DNA of 11,435 bases from Deinococcus hopiensis KR-140 (GTDB taxonomy: Bacteria > Deinococcota > Deinococci > Deinococcales > Deinococcaceae). Of this stretch, positions 5,758 to 11,360 are shown one piece after another. Made by a program: the position numbers and the translations under genes. The stretch covers positions 1 to 11,435 of the forward strand of contig CALPYF020000073.1 in NCBI GenBank assembly GCA_943327755.2, written 5' to 3'. Position 1 is the first letter of the stretch. The number at the start of each line of letters is the position of its first letter. The notes below the pieces were generated by a model that saw nothing but the letters and a program-made list of their open reading frames with translations, had not been told where the DNA came from and ran no database searches.

Positions 5758-6071
5758 AGGCGTACCGCGTGCTGAGCGGGGTCGGATTTGCTGCGGCCCT
5801 GGCTGTGGGAGCGTGGCAGGTTCCCGCACGATCGGGGGAACCTGGAATCTCTGCCCTGATCTTCACCGGGGCGGCCCTGGGACTGTTTTTCGTGGGCGTC
5901 GTGCTGCCCCCCGTCAAGGCGTGGCGGCACGCGGCCCTGGCGGGCGTGGGCTTCCTGCTACTGGCCCTGGGCAGCCCTGCCGCGTGGCTGCTGGGCGGCT
6001 TCGCAGGCATGGGGGCCGTGATGCTGTGGCAGGCGTACCAGATCAAGACCGGCGAAGGGGGGAAGGCGTGA
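5754..6071 (+). CDS. Small membrane protein 2 of XRE-led operon (105 aa, three or four TM)
   Basis: I chose the GTG at 5754 because it overlaps the previous stop (GTGA) and follows AGAGGGG; the longer frame from ATG 5685 would overlap the upstream gene by 70 bases. The protein is mostly hydrophobic: residues about 8-23 (GVGFAAALAVGAW), 33-53 (ISALIFTGAALGLFFVGVVL), 61-77 (ALAGVGFLLLALG) and 79-96 (LLGGFAGMGAVMLW). It ends IKTGEGGKA, the same tail type as protein 1. No catalytic motif is seen. The shared tail and similar size suggest that parts of the operon arose by duplication, but the membrane segments do not look alike by eye. Confidence 0.65.
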   Translation: MKAYRVLSGVGFAAALAVGAWQVPARSGEPGISALIFTGAALGLFFVGVVLPPVKAWRHAALAGVGFLLLALGSPAAWLLGGFAGMGAVMLWQAYQIKTGEGGKA

Positions 6072-6244
6072 GGCGGTCTTTCCGGGTTGCAGTGGTGTGC
6101 CTGATAGTCGCCATGATTCTTCCCACTGTGGCGCTGATGTTGCGCGCGCCTGAGTGGGTGAAGGTGCTTCAAATAGGGTTGATCGTGCTGTGTTGGATTT
6201 GGGTGGCGTTCACGCGCCCGAAGCCCGGCGAAGAGGTGAAGTAG
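6068..6244 (+). CDS. Small membrane protein 3 of XRE-led operon (58 aa, two TM)
   Basis: The GTG at 6068 overlaps the stop of protein 2 (GTGA) and follows a strong purine stretch (AAGGGGGGAAGG). After a basic start (MRRSF), residues about 6-25 (RVAVVCLIVAMILPTVALML) and 33-49 (VLQIGLIVLCWIWVAF) form a helical hairpin. The end, TRPKPGEEVK, again comes from the repeated element. This is a tiny two-helix membrane protein of unknown function. Such products are easily missed by standard gene callers. Confidence 0.6.
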   Translation: MRRSFRVAVVCLIVAMILPTVALMLRAPEWVKVLQIGLIVLCWIWVAFTRPKPGEEVK

Positions 6245-6247
6245 GCC

Positions 6248-6385
6248 ATGCACCAGACGGTGCGTGGGGATGAGGTGCGCGTGACCTTAGGGGACAGATT
6301 CACCGGCCCGCCCTTGCCGTGGCCGATGCGGGTGATCGTGCGGGCCGCGCTGCGGGTCCGGGCCTTCCTTCAGGGCAAGAGGTGA
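6248..6385 (+). CDS. Small basic protein of XRE-led operon (45 aa)
   Basis: The ATG at 6248 is 3 bases after the previous stop and is preceded by AGAGGTGAAG at a good distance. The product has an acidic/polar N-terminus (MHQTVRGDEVRVTLGD), a proline-rich hinge (GPPLPWP) and a basic amphipathic helix (MRVIVRAALRVRAFLQGKR). It is the only member of the series without a clear membrane-spanning segment; the helix could lie on the membrane surface. Its stop overlaps the next start (GTGA). It is too short for confident family assignment. Its support is the tight packing and ribosome site. Confidence 0.5.
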   Translation: MHQTVRGDEVRVTLGDRFTGPPLPWPMRVIVRAALRVRAFLQGKR

Positions 6386-6600
6386 GCGGCACGCCCAAGG
6401 TACCCACCGGGTACAGCGAGAGTACAGACCTGATCGTGTCCTATGGCCCGGCCTTCCCGTGGCAAGTCGTCGCCCTGGCGTGCGCACTGCTGTTCCTGGC
6501 GTTCCTCTTTCGCCGTCTTCCCTGGGCGCGCTGGGCGCTGACCGGCGCGGGCCTGCTGGCTCTGATCGTAGCGGGCGTCCTGTGGGCGGCGCTGTCGTGA
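6382..6600 (+). CDS. Small membrane protein 4 of XRE-led operon (72 aa, two TM)
   Basis: The GTG at 6382 overlaps the preceding stop. The reading frame extends further upstream, but that part lies inside the previous gene. After a polar N-terminal stretch of about 27 residues (SGTPKVPTGYSESTDLIVS) come two hydrophobic helices, about 30-46 (WQVVALACALLFLAFLF) and 52-71 (WALTGAGLLALIVAGVLWAA), split by a basic turn RRLPWAR. There is no known motif. Its TGA overlaps the GTG of the last gene. The preceding AGGGCAAGAG provides a ribosome site. Confidence 0.6.
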   Translation: MSGTPKVPTGYSESTDLIVSYGPAFPWQVVALACALLFLAFLFRRLPWARWALTGAGLLALIVAGVLWAALS

Positions 6601-6878
6601 CCGGCGAAGGGAAAGAGGGGGCGCGGCTTCCTCGCCTGAACACGCCGGGCCGTTTGCTGGGCTACGCGGCGCTGCTGTGGCTGGGGTCTACCGTGCTGCT
6701 GTTCGTGCCGTTCGGGGTGCTGGGCTGCGTGCCGCTCGCGTTCGTTCAGGTGGCCCTGTTGGTCCGGGCCGTGCGGATGCGTTCGGATGGGTGGCCTATG
6801 TACGTGGTGCTTCACGCGCTACTGATTGCCCTGGCGGCCTTTCCCCCAGTCTATCTGGCCTCGCTGCTTTTGGATTGA
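6597..6878 (+). CDS. Small membrane protein 5 of XRE-led operon (93 aa, three TM)
   Basis: The GTG at 6597 overlaps the previous TGA. Here the CCGGCGAAG element lies at the very start of the gene and encodes TGEGKEGA, instead of sitting at the end of the gene before it. Hydrophobic segments are at about residues 22-37 (LLGYAALLWLGSTVLLFV), 38-58 (PFGVLGCVPLAFVQVALLV) and 71-92 (MYVVLHALLIALAAFPPVYL), with a short basic loop RAVRMRSDG between the last two. The family is unknown. This is the last intact gene of the chain; a truncated frame and an IS remnant follow. Confidence 0.6.
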   Translation: MTGEGKEGARLPRLNTPGRLLGYAALLWLGSTVLLFVPFGVLGCVPLAFVQVALLVRAVRMRSDGWPMYVVLHALLIALAAFPPVYLASLLLD

Positions 6879-6914
6879 CCGGACGGCATGTAATGCGCTG
6901 AGGCGGTGGCAGTA

Positions 6915-7002
6915 GAACGGCGAAGGGGAAGCGTGGGCACGTGGCCTGCCGGTGTTCGAAGCGGCCAACGAGGACAGCAAGCAGGTCCGCCAGTGGGCGC
7001 GC
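6915..7002 (+). pseudogene. Truncated 5' reading frame cut by the IS6 remnant
   Basis: After the fifth boundary element one frame reads ARGLPVFEAANEDSKQVRQW and is open until the IS6 left end near 7003. The composition looks like real protein, but the frame has no ATG. The GTG expected from the series (6933) is in another frame and gives an unconvincing 31-residue peptide. In-frame GTG 6951 or a frameshift near 6936-6950 are possibilities. It probably marks the start of the next, larger gene of the XRE-led operon, lost to the insertion. I do not recognise the family. Confidence 0.35.
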
Positions 7003-7366
7003 GGGGTTGTGGCAAGTTGGTGGGGTAGGGTGACGCGGTGTTGAGCGGTCAGAAGCTCTCCGGCTACCGGTTCCCCCTCGCGGTCATCGGCTACGCCGTG
7101 TGGCTCTACCACCGATTGACCCTGAGCTACCACGATGTCGAAGAACTTCTGCTGGAGCGGGGCATCTGCGTGACTCGTGAATCCATCCGCACGTGATGCA
7201 TCAACTTCAGCGATTTCTTTACCCAGGTCCTCCGTCACCGGGAACTACGGCGTGGTTCCCGGTGGCACCTTGATGAAATGTGCGTGGACGTCGGCGGTGT
7301 CAAACACTGGCTGTGGCGGGCGGTCGACGAACACGGAGCCGTGTTGAACGTCTTGTTGCAGCAACA
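7003..7366 (+). pseudogene. IS6-family transposase remnant
   Basis: From GTG 7038 the frame reads LSGYRFPLAVIGYAVWLYHR and LSYHDVEELLLERGICVTRE. TGA (7194-7196) replaces the Trp expected after SIRT. The frame then continues CINFSDFF, RWHLDEMCVDVGG and HWLWRAVDEHGAVLNVLLQQ, unmistakably IS6-type (single HTH-like N-terminus, first catalytic Asp in W-x-x-D-E). The remnant ends about 7361-7366, before the second Asp and the Glu, so it cannot transpose. GGGGTTGTGGCAAGTT (7003-7018) resembles the G-rich, TGTTGCAAA-type ends of IS6 elements and is taken as the left terminus. The right end is missing. Its break abuts a GGDEF coding sequence. Confidence 0.8.
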
Positions 7367-7806
7367 GCCTGACCGGGCTGCTCAATCGCCGGGCCTTCGA
7401 CGAGGATCTGCGCGCCGCGTGGGAGCAGGACGCTGGGCTGCACCTGGCCGTCATTGACGTAGACGGACTCAAACGGGTCAATGACCGAGAAGGGCACGCG
7501 CAGGGGGACAAGCTCCTGACGATCTTCGCGCAGGCCCTGAAGGCGGAAGTGGGGGCCCTCGGGCAGGTGTACCGCCTGGGTGGGGATGAGTTCGCGGTGC
7601 TCAGTCAGTCGCAGCCTGACGTGCTGCTGGAATGGACGGACATCGCCACGCGGGTGGCGCGGCAGACGGTTCTGGCCGCGGTGGGCGCCAGTGTGGGGGT
7701 TGCGTCGAAAGGGGAGGCTGACACGGCGGAGCAGTGGTTGAGTCTGGCGGATGCACGGATGTACGACATGAAGCGCCGGTTCAAGTCGATGTCGTCATCC
7801 ACCTGA
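7366..7806 (+). pseudogene. Diguanylate cyclase GGDEF domain, N-terminally truncated
   Basis: The frame starting at the IS6 break reads SLTGLLNRRAFDEDLRAAW, then VIDVDGLKRVNDREGHAQGD and YRLGGDEFAVL, and ends with GASVGVASKGE and LADARMYDMKRR. This is the whole GGDEF fold of about 145 residues, which makes cyclic di-GMP from two GTP. The GGDEF motif and the metal-binding Asp in DVDGLK are intact. No R-x-x-D inhibitory site is seen before GGDEF. The sensor or linker part that should precede LTGLLNRR is gone, and the only start-like codon in the frame (GTG near 7549) would remove the metal-binding half. The IS6 frame is not in register, so no fusion protein is expected. It is therefore most likely a dead remnant created by the same deletion that cut the IS. 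Confidence 0.75.
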
Positions 7807-8076
7807 CGTTGACGAAGATTCTGCATACGGCACTGGTGGAAGGCTGAGTGGAGGTCGCGCCGGGGAGCGAGGACCGGGCGGCAGTTGTGGAAGTGCTGAC
7901 CCGCCCGCCCCCCACTCGTGATTCAGTTCCATTCAGACCGCAGCGCTTCTGCTTCACGATCTGTCAGACAACCATGCGTCGTCAGGGAGAACCATGAGGC
8001 GCCGCTGGGACAGCCGCATTCAGCCATTCTTCGCACGGCTATCGGCGACCCAGATCATGAGGTTCTGAGTCACTCC
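7807..8076. other. Gene-free interval between the GGDEF remnant and the ABC operon
   Basis: I see no convincing coding frame, RNA gene or repeat here. A GTG-initiated frame at about 7848 gives 49 arginine/proline-rich residues without family character. It is probably remnant DNA plus the upstream region of the following operon. Confidence 0.5.
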
Positions 8077-8106
8077 TTGATTATCATTCTCGATAATGAT
8101 AATAAT
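8077..8106 (+). promoter_or_regulatory. Fur-box-like palindrome overlapping the promoter of the regulator/ABC operon
   Basis: ATTATCATT (8080-8088) and AATGATAAT (8095-8103) form a perfect 9-bp inverted repeat with a 6-base centre. GATAATGATAAT (8092-8103) is a Fur-box half-sequence pattern. TTGATT (8077-8082) and GATAAT (8098-8103) or AATAAT (8101-8106) can serve as -35 and -10, so any bound repressor would cover both. The start codon follows within 6-9 bases, so the mRNA is probably leaderless. Confidence 0.6.
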
Positions 8107-8111
8107 CGGAT

Positions 8112-8660
8112 GTGTCTCAATCTGACTTTCTCCTGCACCCCATCCGGATGCGCATCATCCAGACGTTCCTCAGCGAAGACGAGCTCACTACGGCTCAGGT
8201 ACGGGAACGACTGCCCGACGTTCCAGTCGCCACGCTTTACCGCCACGTCGCCGAACTGGTCACGGGCAATCTGCTGCAGATCGTTCGCGAAGAAAAAATC
8301 CGTGGAACCTCAGCGCGCACCTACCGCCTCGCCCTGGAACTCGCCCAACTCGATGCCCAGACGGTCGCCGCCATGTCTGCCGAAGAACTCCAGGCCGCCT
8401 TTGGACTCTTCAGTGCCGGCCTCAGTGCCGACCTCGGACGCTACCTGCAGCAACCGCACCTCAATCCCCTGGACGACGGCCTGACATTCGCCCAGATTGC
8501 CGTCTATGCCTCCTCAGAGCAGTATCAGCAGCTCATGACGACCTGGCACGCGGCGCTAGAGGCGCTAATGAAGCAGGGCCCAGCCCCCGACCGGCAGCGG
8601 CGCATTCTCGCGACCATCATGGTGCCGGTTCCCCAACTGACTTCTGAGGTCGACCAGTGA
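8112..8660 (+). CDS. ArsR-like HTH transcriptional regulator
   Basis: A 182-aa protein starting at GTG 8112 (MSQSDFLLHPIRMRIIQTFL). Residues about 8-70 form a winged helix: HPIRMRIIQTFL, ELTTAQVRERL, VPVATLYRHVAELVTGNLLQ and a wing RGTSARTYRL. This arrangement (P-x-A-T-L-Y-R-H) is typical of ArsR-related HTH proteins encoded with ABC transporters. The remaining helical half (SAEELQAAFGLFSAGL, LTFAQIAVYASSEQYQQLM) probably dimerises or senses a ligand. There are no cysteine metal site motifs. The stop overlaps the GTG of the ATPase gene, so it is the first gene of a three-gene operon and probably autoregulates it through the palindrome at 8080-8103. An overlapping ATG at 8110 is in the wrong frame. 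Confidence 0.8.
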   Translation: MSQSDFLLHPIRMRIIQTFLSEDELTTAQVRERLPDVPVATLYRHVAELVTGNLLQIVREEKIRGTSARTYRLALELAQLDAQTVAAMSAEELQAAFGLFSAGLSADLGRYLQQPHLNPLDDGLTFAQIAVYASSEQYQQLMTTWHAALEALMKQGPAPDRQRRILATIMVPVPQLTSEVDQ

Positions 8661-9319
8661 ACTCTGGCGTCACGCTGGACCAGCTGGTCGTCGGGTACCG
8701 GCAGCCCCTCCTCGGCCCCGTGTCTCTGCACCTTGAGAATGGAATTCATGTCCTCCTCGGGCGCAACGGGGCAGGCAAAACGACGTTGATGCGCACGATC
8801 GCCGGTATCCTGCCCCCGCTCTCTGGCCGGGTCAAGATCGGGAACCAGGGCAGGATCGGCTATCTCGGTCACCGGGCCGCCCTCAACGAGCGGCTGACCG
8901 TGCAGCAGAACCTGAGGTTCTGGTACCGTCTCACCCGCCTGTACGCTTCACCGCGTGACCTGAACAGCCTGACCGAGCAGTTCGAGCTCCAGGAGTTGTT
9001 GCCCAGGCGCGTGCGGCAGCTCAGCCGTGGACAGCGGCAACGCGCGGACCTGGCCCGTCTCAGTCTGCTCGAGCCGGACCTGCTCCTGCTTGACGAACCT
9101 CTGACCGGGCTCGACCCGGTTCAGGCGCGGCACCTCCGCAACAGGATGCAGGAGTGGTCGGCTCAGTGTCCTCTGATCTATTCGACCCACAGCCTGCCGG
9201 AAGCACTGGAGATGACCCACACGTTCCTGTTGGTGCAAGGCGCGGCCGTGCGGGCCGTGAACATCAACGACCTAGCCAACCCGAAATCGGACCTCCTGCG
9301 CGCGCTGGAGGCGTCATGA
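8657..9319 (+). CDS. ABC transporter ATP-binding protein
   Basis: A 220-aa nucleotide-binding subunit with all hallmark motifs: Walker A GRNGAGKTT (residues 35-43), signature LSRGQRQR (122-129), Walker B LLLLDEP (142-148), D-loop GLDPV and switch His in STHS (178). At the Q-loop position the sequence is IGYLGHRAALNERLTVQQNL, with His in place of the usual Gln. LGH followed by N-L-R-F-W recalls the CcmA-like branch of ATPases, although the partner permease is not CcmB-like by eye. The start at GTG 8657 overlaps the regulator stop (GTGA) and the end overlaps the permease start (ATGA). It powers transport, most likely export, by the adjacent permease. The substrate is unknown. Confidence 0.9.
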   Translation: MNSGVTLDQLVVGYRQPLLGPVSLHLENGIHVLLGRNGAGKTTLMRTIAGILPPLSGRVKIGNQGRIGYLGHRAALNERLTVQQNLRFWYRLTRLYASPRDLNSLTEQFELQELLPRRVRQLSRGQRQRADLARLSLLEPDLLLLDEPLTGLDPVQARHLRNRMQEWSAQCPLIYSTHSLPEALEMTHTFLLVQGAAVRAVNINDLANPKSDLLRALEAS

Positions 9320-10101
9320 CCCCCGCGTCCCGTCTCACAGTCCTGATCACAACGCGGGCGTGGTGGCAGCAGGGCCGAAGTGTCGCCGGACTGGCCCTGC
9401 TGAGCGGCGTCCTGCTGGGCACCGGAACCCTCCTCCTGAAGTCCGGGGTGAACGGACTTCCCAAGGAACTCCCCGCCAGTGTCATGACACTGGCGAGCGT
9501 CGTCAGCCAGGGGCAGATGCTGGACGTCAACACCTTCATGGTGGCCATGACTCCGGTGCTCCTGTCGCTCCTTTGCGCCCTGCTCGCCACAGTCATCACG
9601 CCCAGCATCGTGAGTGAGGACGTCCAGGGAGGCATTCTGGAAACGCTCCTGACGACCCCGCTCGGCAAGGCCAGGATTTTTCGCGCCTACCTGGGCGCCG
9701 CAGTCTTGCTGACCCTGCTCTGCTGGGGTCTATGCGGCGCCGCGCTGAGCGGCACCTGGGCCGTGATCAGCCAGGTCTCCACGCTGAACGTTCAGCTTGC
9801 GCCGCCTCTCCTCTGGATGCTCGCGGCCCTGCCCCTGAGCATGACATTCTGGTCGGCAGCCGTCACGCTGAGTGCGTCTCTCCTGTACCCGGCCAGCCTG
9901 GACGGAAGCGCCGGGGTCAACGGCGGACCGGCCCGCCTGCTCGCCCTGGCCCCCAGCGTCCTGCTGCTTCCAGCGGTGGTGACGGCCAGTCAGTCCCTCT
10001 GGCCGCTGCTGCTGGGCAGCCTGGTCCTCGCCACACTGGCCGCGTGCTCGCTGCTGCTTCTGACAGCACAACGCTTCAGGACGGCGGCCATGCTGGGATG
10101 A
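9316..10101 (+). CDS. ABC-2 type transporter permease
   Basis: I chose ATG 9316 because it overlaps the ATPase stop (ATGA); the frame stays open upstream but only inside the ATPase gene. The 261-aa product has about six hydrophobic segments: about 22-42 (VAGLALLSGVLLGTGTLLL), 77-100 (MVAMTPVLLSLLCALLATVI), 124-145 (AYLGAAVLLTLLCWGLCGAA), 163-185 (PLLWMLAALPLSMTFWSAAV), 207-227 and 229-251. Between the second and third lies the cytoplasmic coupling segment EDVQGGILETLLTTPLGKAR, the E-x-x-x-G-x-[LI]-E-x-L-L-x-[TS]-P motif of ABC-2 permeases. With the ATPase it probably makes a homodimer-type exporter regulated by the upstream HTH protein. Confidence 0.85.
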   Translation: MTPASRLTVLITTRAWWQQGRSVAGLALLSGVLLGTGTLLLKSGVNGLPKELPASVMTLASVVSQGQMLDVNTFMVAMTPVLLSLLCALLATVITPSIVSEDVQGGILETLLTTPLGKARIFRAYLGAAVLLTLLCWGLCGAALSGTWAVISQVSTLNVQLAPPLLWMLAALPLSMTFWSAAVTLSASLLYPASLDGSAGVNGGPARLLALAPSVLLLPAVVTASQSLWPLLLGSLVLATLAACSLLLLTAQRFRTAAMLG

Positions 10102-10205
10102 AGGATGTTCTCAATGTGTATCTGAAAAACGTGCTGGCGCAGGTTTACCCTGAGGTATGGAGCGTGCACGGTAGAGGGCGGAGGTTATGCGATGAAGGCG
10201 AGTGA
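10098..10205 (+). CDS. Possible 35-aa ORF coupled to the permease gene
   Basis: The ATG overlaps the permease stop in the same ATGA manner used throughout the operon. The product begins MKDVLNVYLKNVLAQVYPEV and ends with a basic then acidic tail (RGRRLCDEGE). It could be a short peptide made with the exporter, or the leftover start of a lost fourth gene. Length and lack of a family make this uncertain. Confidence 0.3.
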   Translation: MKDVLNVYLKNVLAQVYPEVWSVHGRGRRLCDEGE

Positions 10206-10301
10206 ACACCGCAGGCAACCGAGAGCTCTTGCGCAAACCAGGAGAGAAGGGCGGCTGATGCCGTGGAGAACGGGCGAGCGTTCACGTCTCGATCTGATGG
10301 T

Positions 10302-10317
10302 TCCCCGGCCTGGGGGA
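10302..10317. terminator. Weak hairpin after the ABC operon
   Basis: TCCCC (10302-10306) and GGGGA (10313-10317) can pair around a 6-base loop. There is no T tract, so at best it is a weak or protein-assisted terminator. The stretch 10206-10366 otherwise shows only an arginine-rich 42-residue frame (10192-10320) that I do not trust. Confidence 0.25.
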
Positions 10318-10366
10318 TAGACGTCGTTTCCTCATGTCATTCGTGCAGACCCTGCCATGATGCAGC

Positions 10367-10765
10367 ATGACTACCCCCTGACGCCTTCTGCTCGCAGACG
10401 ACAATCCCTATGATCGTCTGCTCGCTGAAGCTGCGTTTGAAGCTATCGGTGACGTCGAGGTGACCTACTGCCAGGACGGCCAACACGTCCTGCGTACCCT
10501 CCTCGCCCCCGACACCGTCAAGCCGCATCTCCTCGTGCTTGATCTCAACATGCCCATCATGGACGGTCACGAAACGCTCTCACGACTCCGGAATCATCCC
10601 GCTCTCCTGCACTACCCCGTCGTCGTGCTCACCTCATCCGATGAGGTGAGCGACATTACCCGGGCCTACGATCAGCACGCGTCGCTCTATCTGGTTAAGG
10701 CCCTTCACCTCCCTGATTTCATGGATCAGTTAGAAGCTGAACGGGAAGGATTCGAATTTGTATAG
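10367..10765 (+). pseudogene. Single-domain response regulator with nonsense codon near the start
   Basis: The natural frame starts ATG ACT ACC CCC TGA (stop at 10379-10381) and then continues RLLLADDNPYDRLLAEAAFE to the end at 10765. Receiver features are complete: acidic pair D11-D12, phosphorylated D59 in LLVLDLNMPIMDG, T89 in VVLTSSDE and K111 in YLVKALHLPDF (K-A where K-P is usual). The length (132) and closing helix match stand-alone, Rcp1-type receivers that partner histidine kinases or phytochromes. Only codon 5 is broken; CGA to TGA would explain it. Later starts such as GTG 10460 lose the acidic pair. It is thus most likely a recently inactivated gene, unless TGA is read through or a non-standard start such as CTG is used. 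No kinase gene is nearby. Confidence 0.75.
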
Positions 10766-10813
10766 GTAGATTAGGGAGGAGCAGAAGAGGGCAGGTGGGG
10801 TATCATCGCACTC

Positions 10814-10829
10814 AACGCCTTTATGCGTT
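10814..10829 (+). terminator. Small hairpin after the response regulator
   Basis: AACGC (10814-10818) and GCGTT (10825-10829) pair around CTTTAT, followed by CTTCT. The stem is only five pairs and the T tract is poor, so it is a weak terminator candidate. Confidence 0.3.
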
Positions 10830-10898
10830 CTTCTAGGTCCGTCCGAATGGATTAAACGTGTCTCTGCGCGGCGGCGATGCACGATAAGCTGGGTCAAC

Positions 10899-11285
10899 AT
10901 GATGTGGACAGTCTCTGCAATCACCAGCGTGCACGATGCTCAGATTGTTACGTTGGAGCGCGAGAACCAGACCCTTTCGGGCCACTGGAGTACCAATGCA
11001 ATTCCGCTCCTCGGTACCATGACGTACGTTGAGATTGACATTGATGTCGTCATGGATGACATAGACCGTGAGGAAGTTTTAGAAACACGGTCTCGCTCAG
11101 TCTTATCCGGAGTGAACAACATCATGATTGGTGTTGTAGAGAGCATCGATGATGACCTCATGCATTTCGTCAGGATCTCAGATGACTGCCTCATCATGAT
11201 CCAATCGAATATAACAAAGTTGCGCGTCAACACCTTCTATCAGCTCATTGTACCGATCAACAGCCTGTCCATCCATCCATGCTGA
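10899..11285 (+). CDS. Acidic, lower-GC orphan protein
   Basis: A 128-aa protein of unknown family. The predicted pattern is alternating strands: AQIVTLERENQTLSG, MTYVEIDIDVVM, MIGVVESIDDDLMHFVRI, CLIMIQSNITKLRVNTFYQL. A strongly acidic stretch (DIDVVMDDIDREEVLE) lies in the middle. There is no signal peptide or membrane helix. GC content and codon choice (many ATT, AAT and GAT codons) differ from the neighbouring genes, suggesting separate acquisition. Two ATGs are adjacent at 10899 and 10902, with no Shine-Dalgarno sequence. TAAGCT (10885-10890) 8 bases upstream could be a leaderless -10. The size, acidity and isolation are also seen in immunity or antitoxin-like proteins, but nothing here proves that role. 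Confidence 0.5.
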   Translation: MMWTVSAITSVHDAQIVTLERENQTLSGHWSTNAIPLLGTMTYVEIDIDVVMDDIDREEVLETRSRSVLSGVNNIMIGVVESIDDDLMHFVRISDDCLIMIQSNITKLRVNTFYQLIVPINSLSIHPC

Positions 11286-11303
11286 GCTCAGCACCTGACA
11301 CTT

Positions 11304-11317
11304 CGCCAAAAATGGCG
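11304..11317. terminator. Short hairpin downstream of the orphan gene
   Basis: CGCCA-AAAA-TGGCG is a 5-bp stem with a 4-base loop, 18 bases after the stop at 11285. It has no T tract on the plus strand. A further inverted repeat GGGCGGTATC / GATACTGCCC (11344-11353 and 11373-11382) surrounds the next possible start. Confidence 0.3.
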
Positions 11318-11360
11318 TCGTGAACGCAGTTTGGCATGACAAAGGGCGGTATCTGAGTCT

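Larger units (their letters stand above)
5733..6928 (+). repeat. Five dispersed copies of a CCGGCGAAGRGG-type boundary element
   Basis: Near-identical short sequences lie at or next to successive gene junctions: AAGACCGGCGAAGAGGGG at 5731-5748, AAGACCGGCGAAGGGG at 6045-6060, AAGCCCGGCGAAGAGGTG at 6221-6238, GTGACCGGCGAAGGG at 6597-6611, and GAACGGCGAAGGGG at 6915-6928. The purine half acts as the ribosome site for the next gene in three cases. The coding half gives K-T/P-G-E-[EG] tails. Confidence 0.6.

Noticed and set aside
6933..7028. GTG-initiated 31-residue frame after the fifth boundary element
   Set aside because: It has a good ribosome-site spacing, but the Gly/Arg/Gln-rich product looks non-coding. 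The other frame (VFEAANEDSKQVRQW) is more protein-like.
10192..10320. 42-residue Arg-rich frame with GGAGG upstream
   Set aside because: Composition looks random, with no conserved motif, and it ends in a hairpin-like G/C run. It is not distinguishable from chance.
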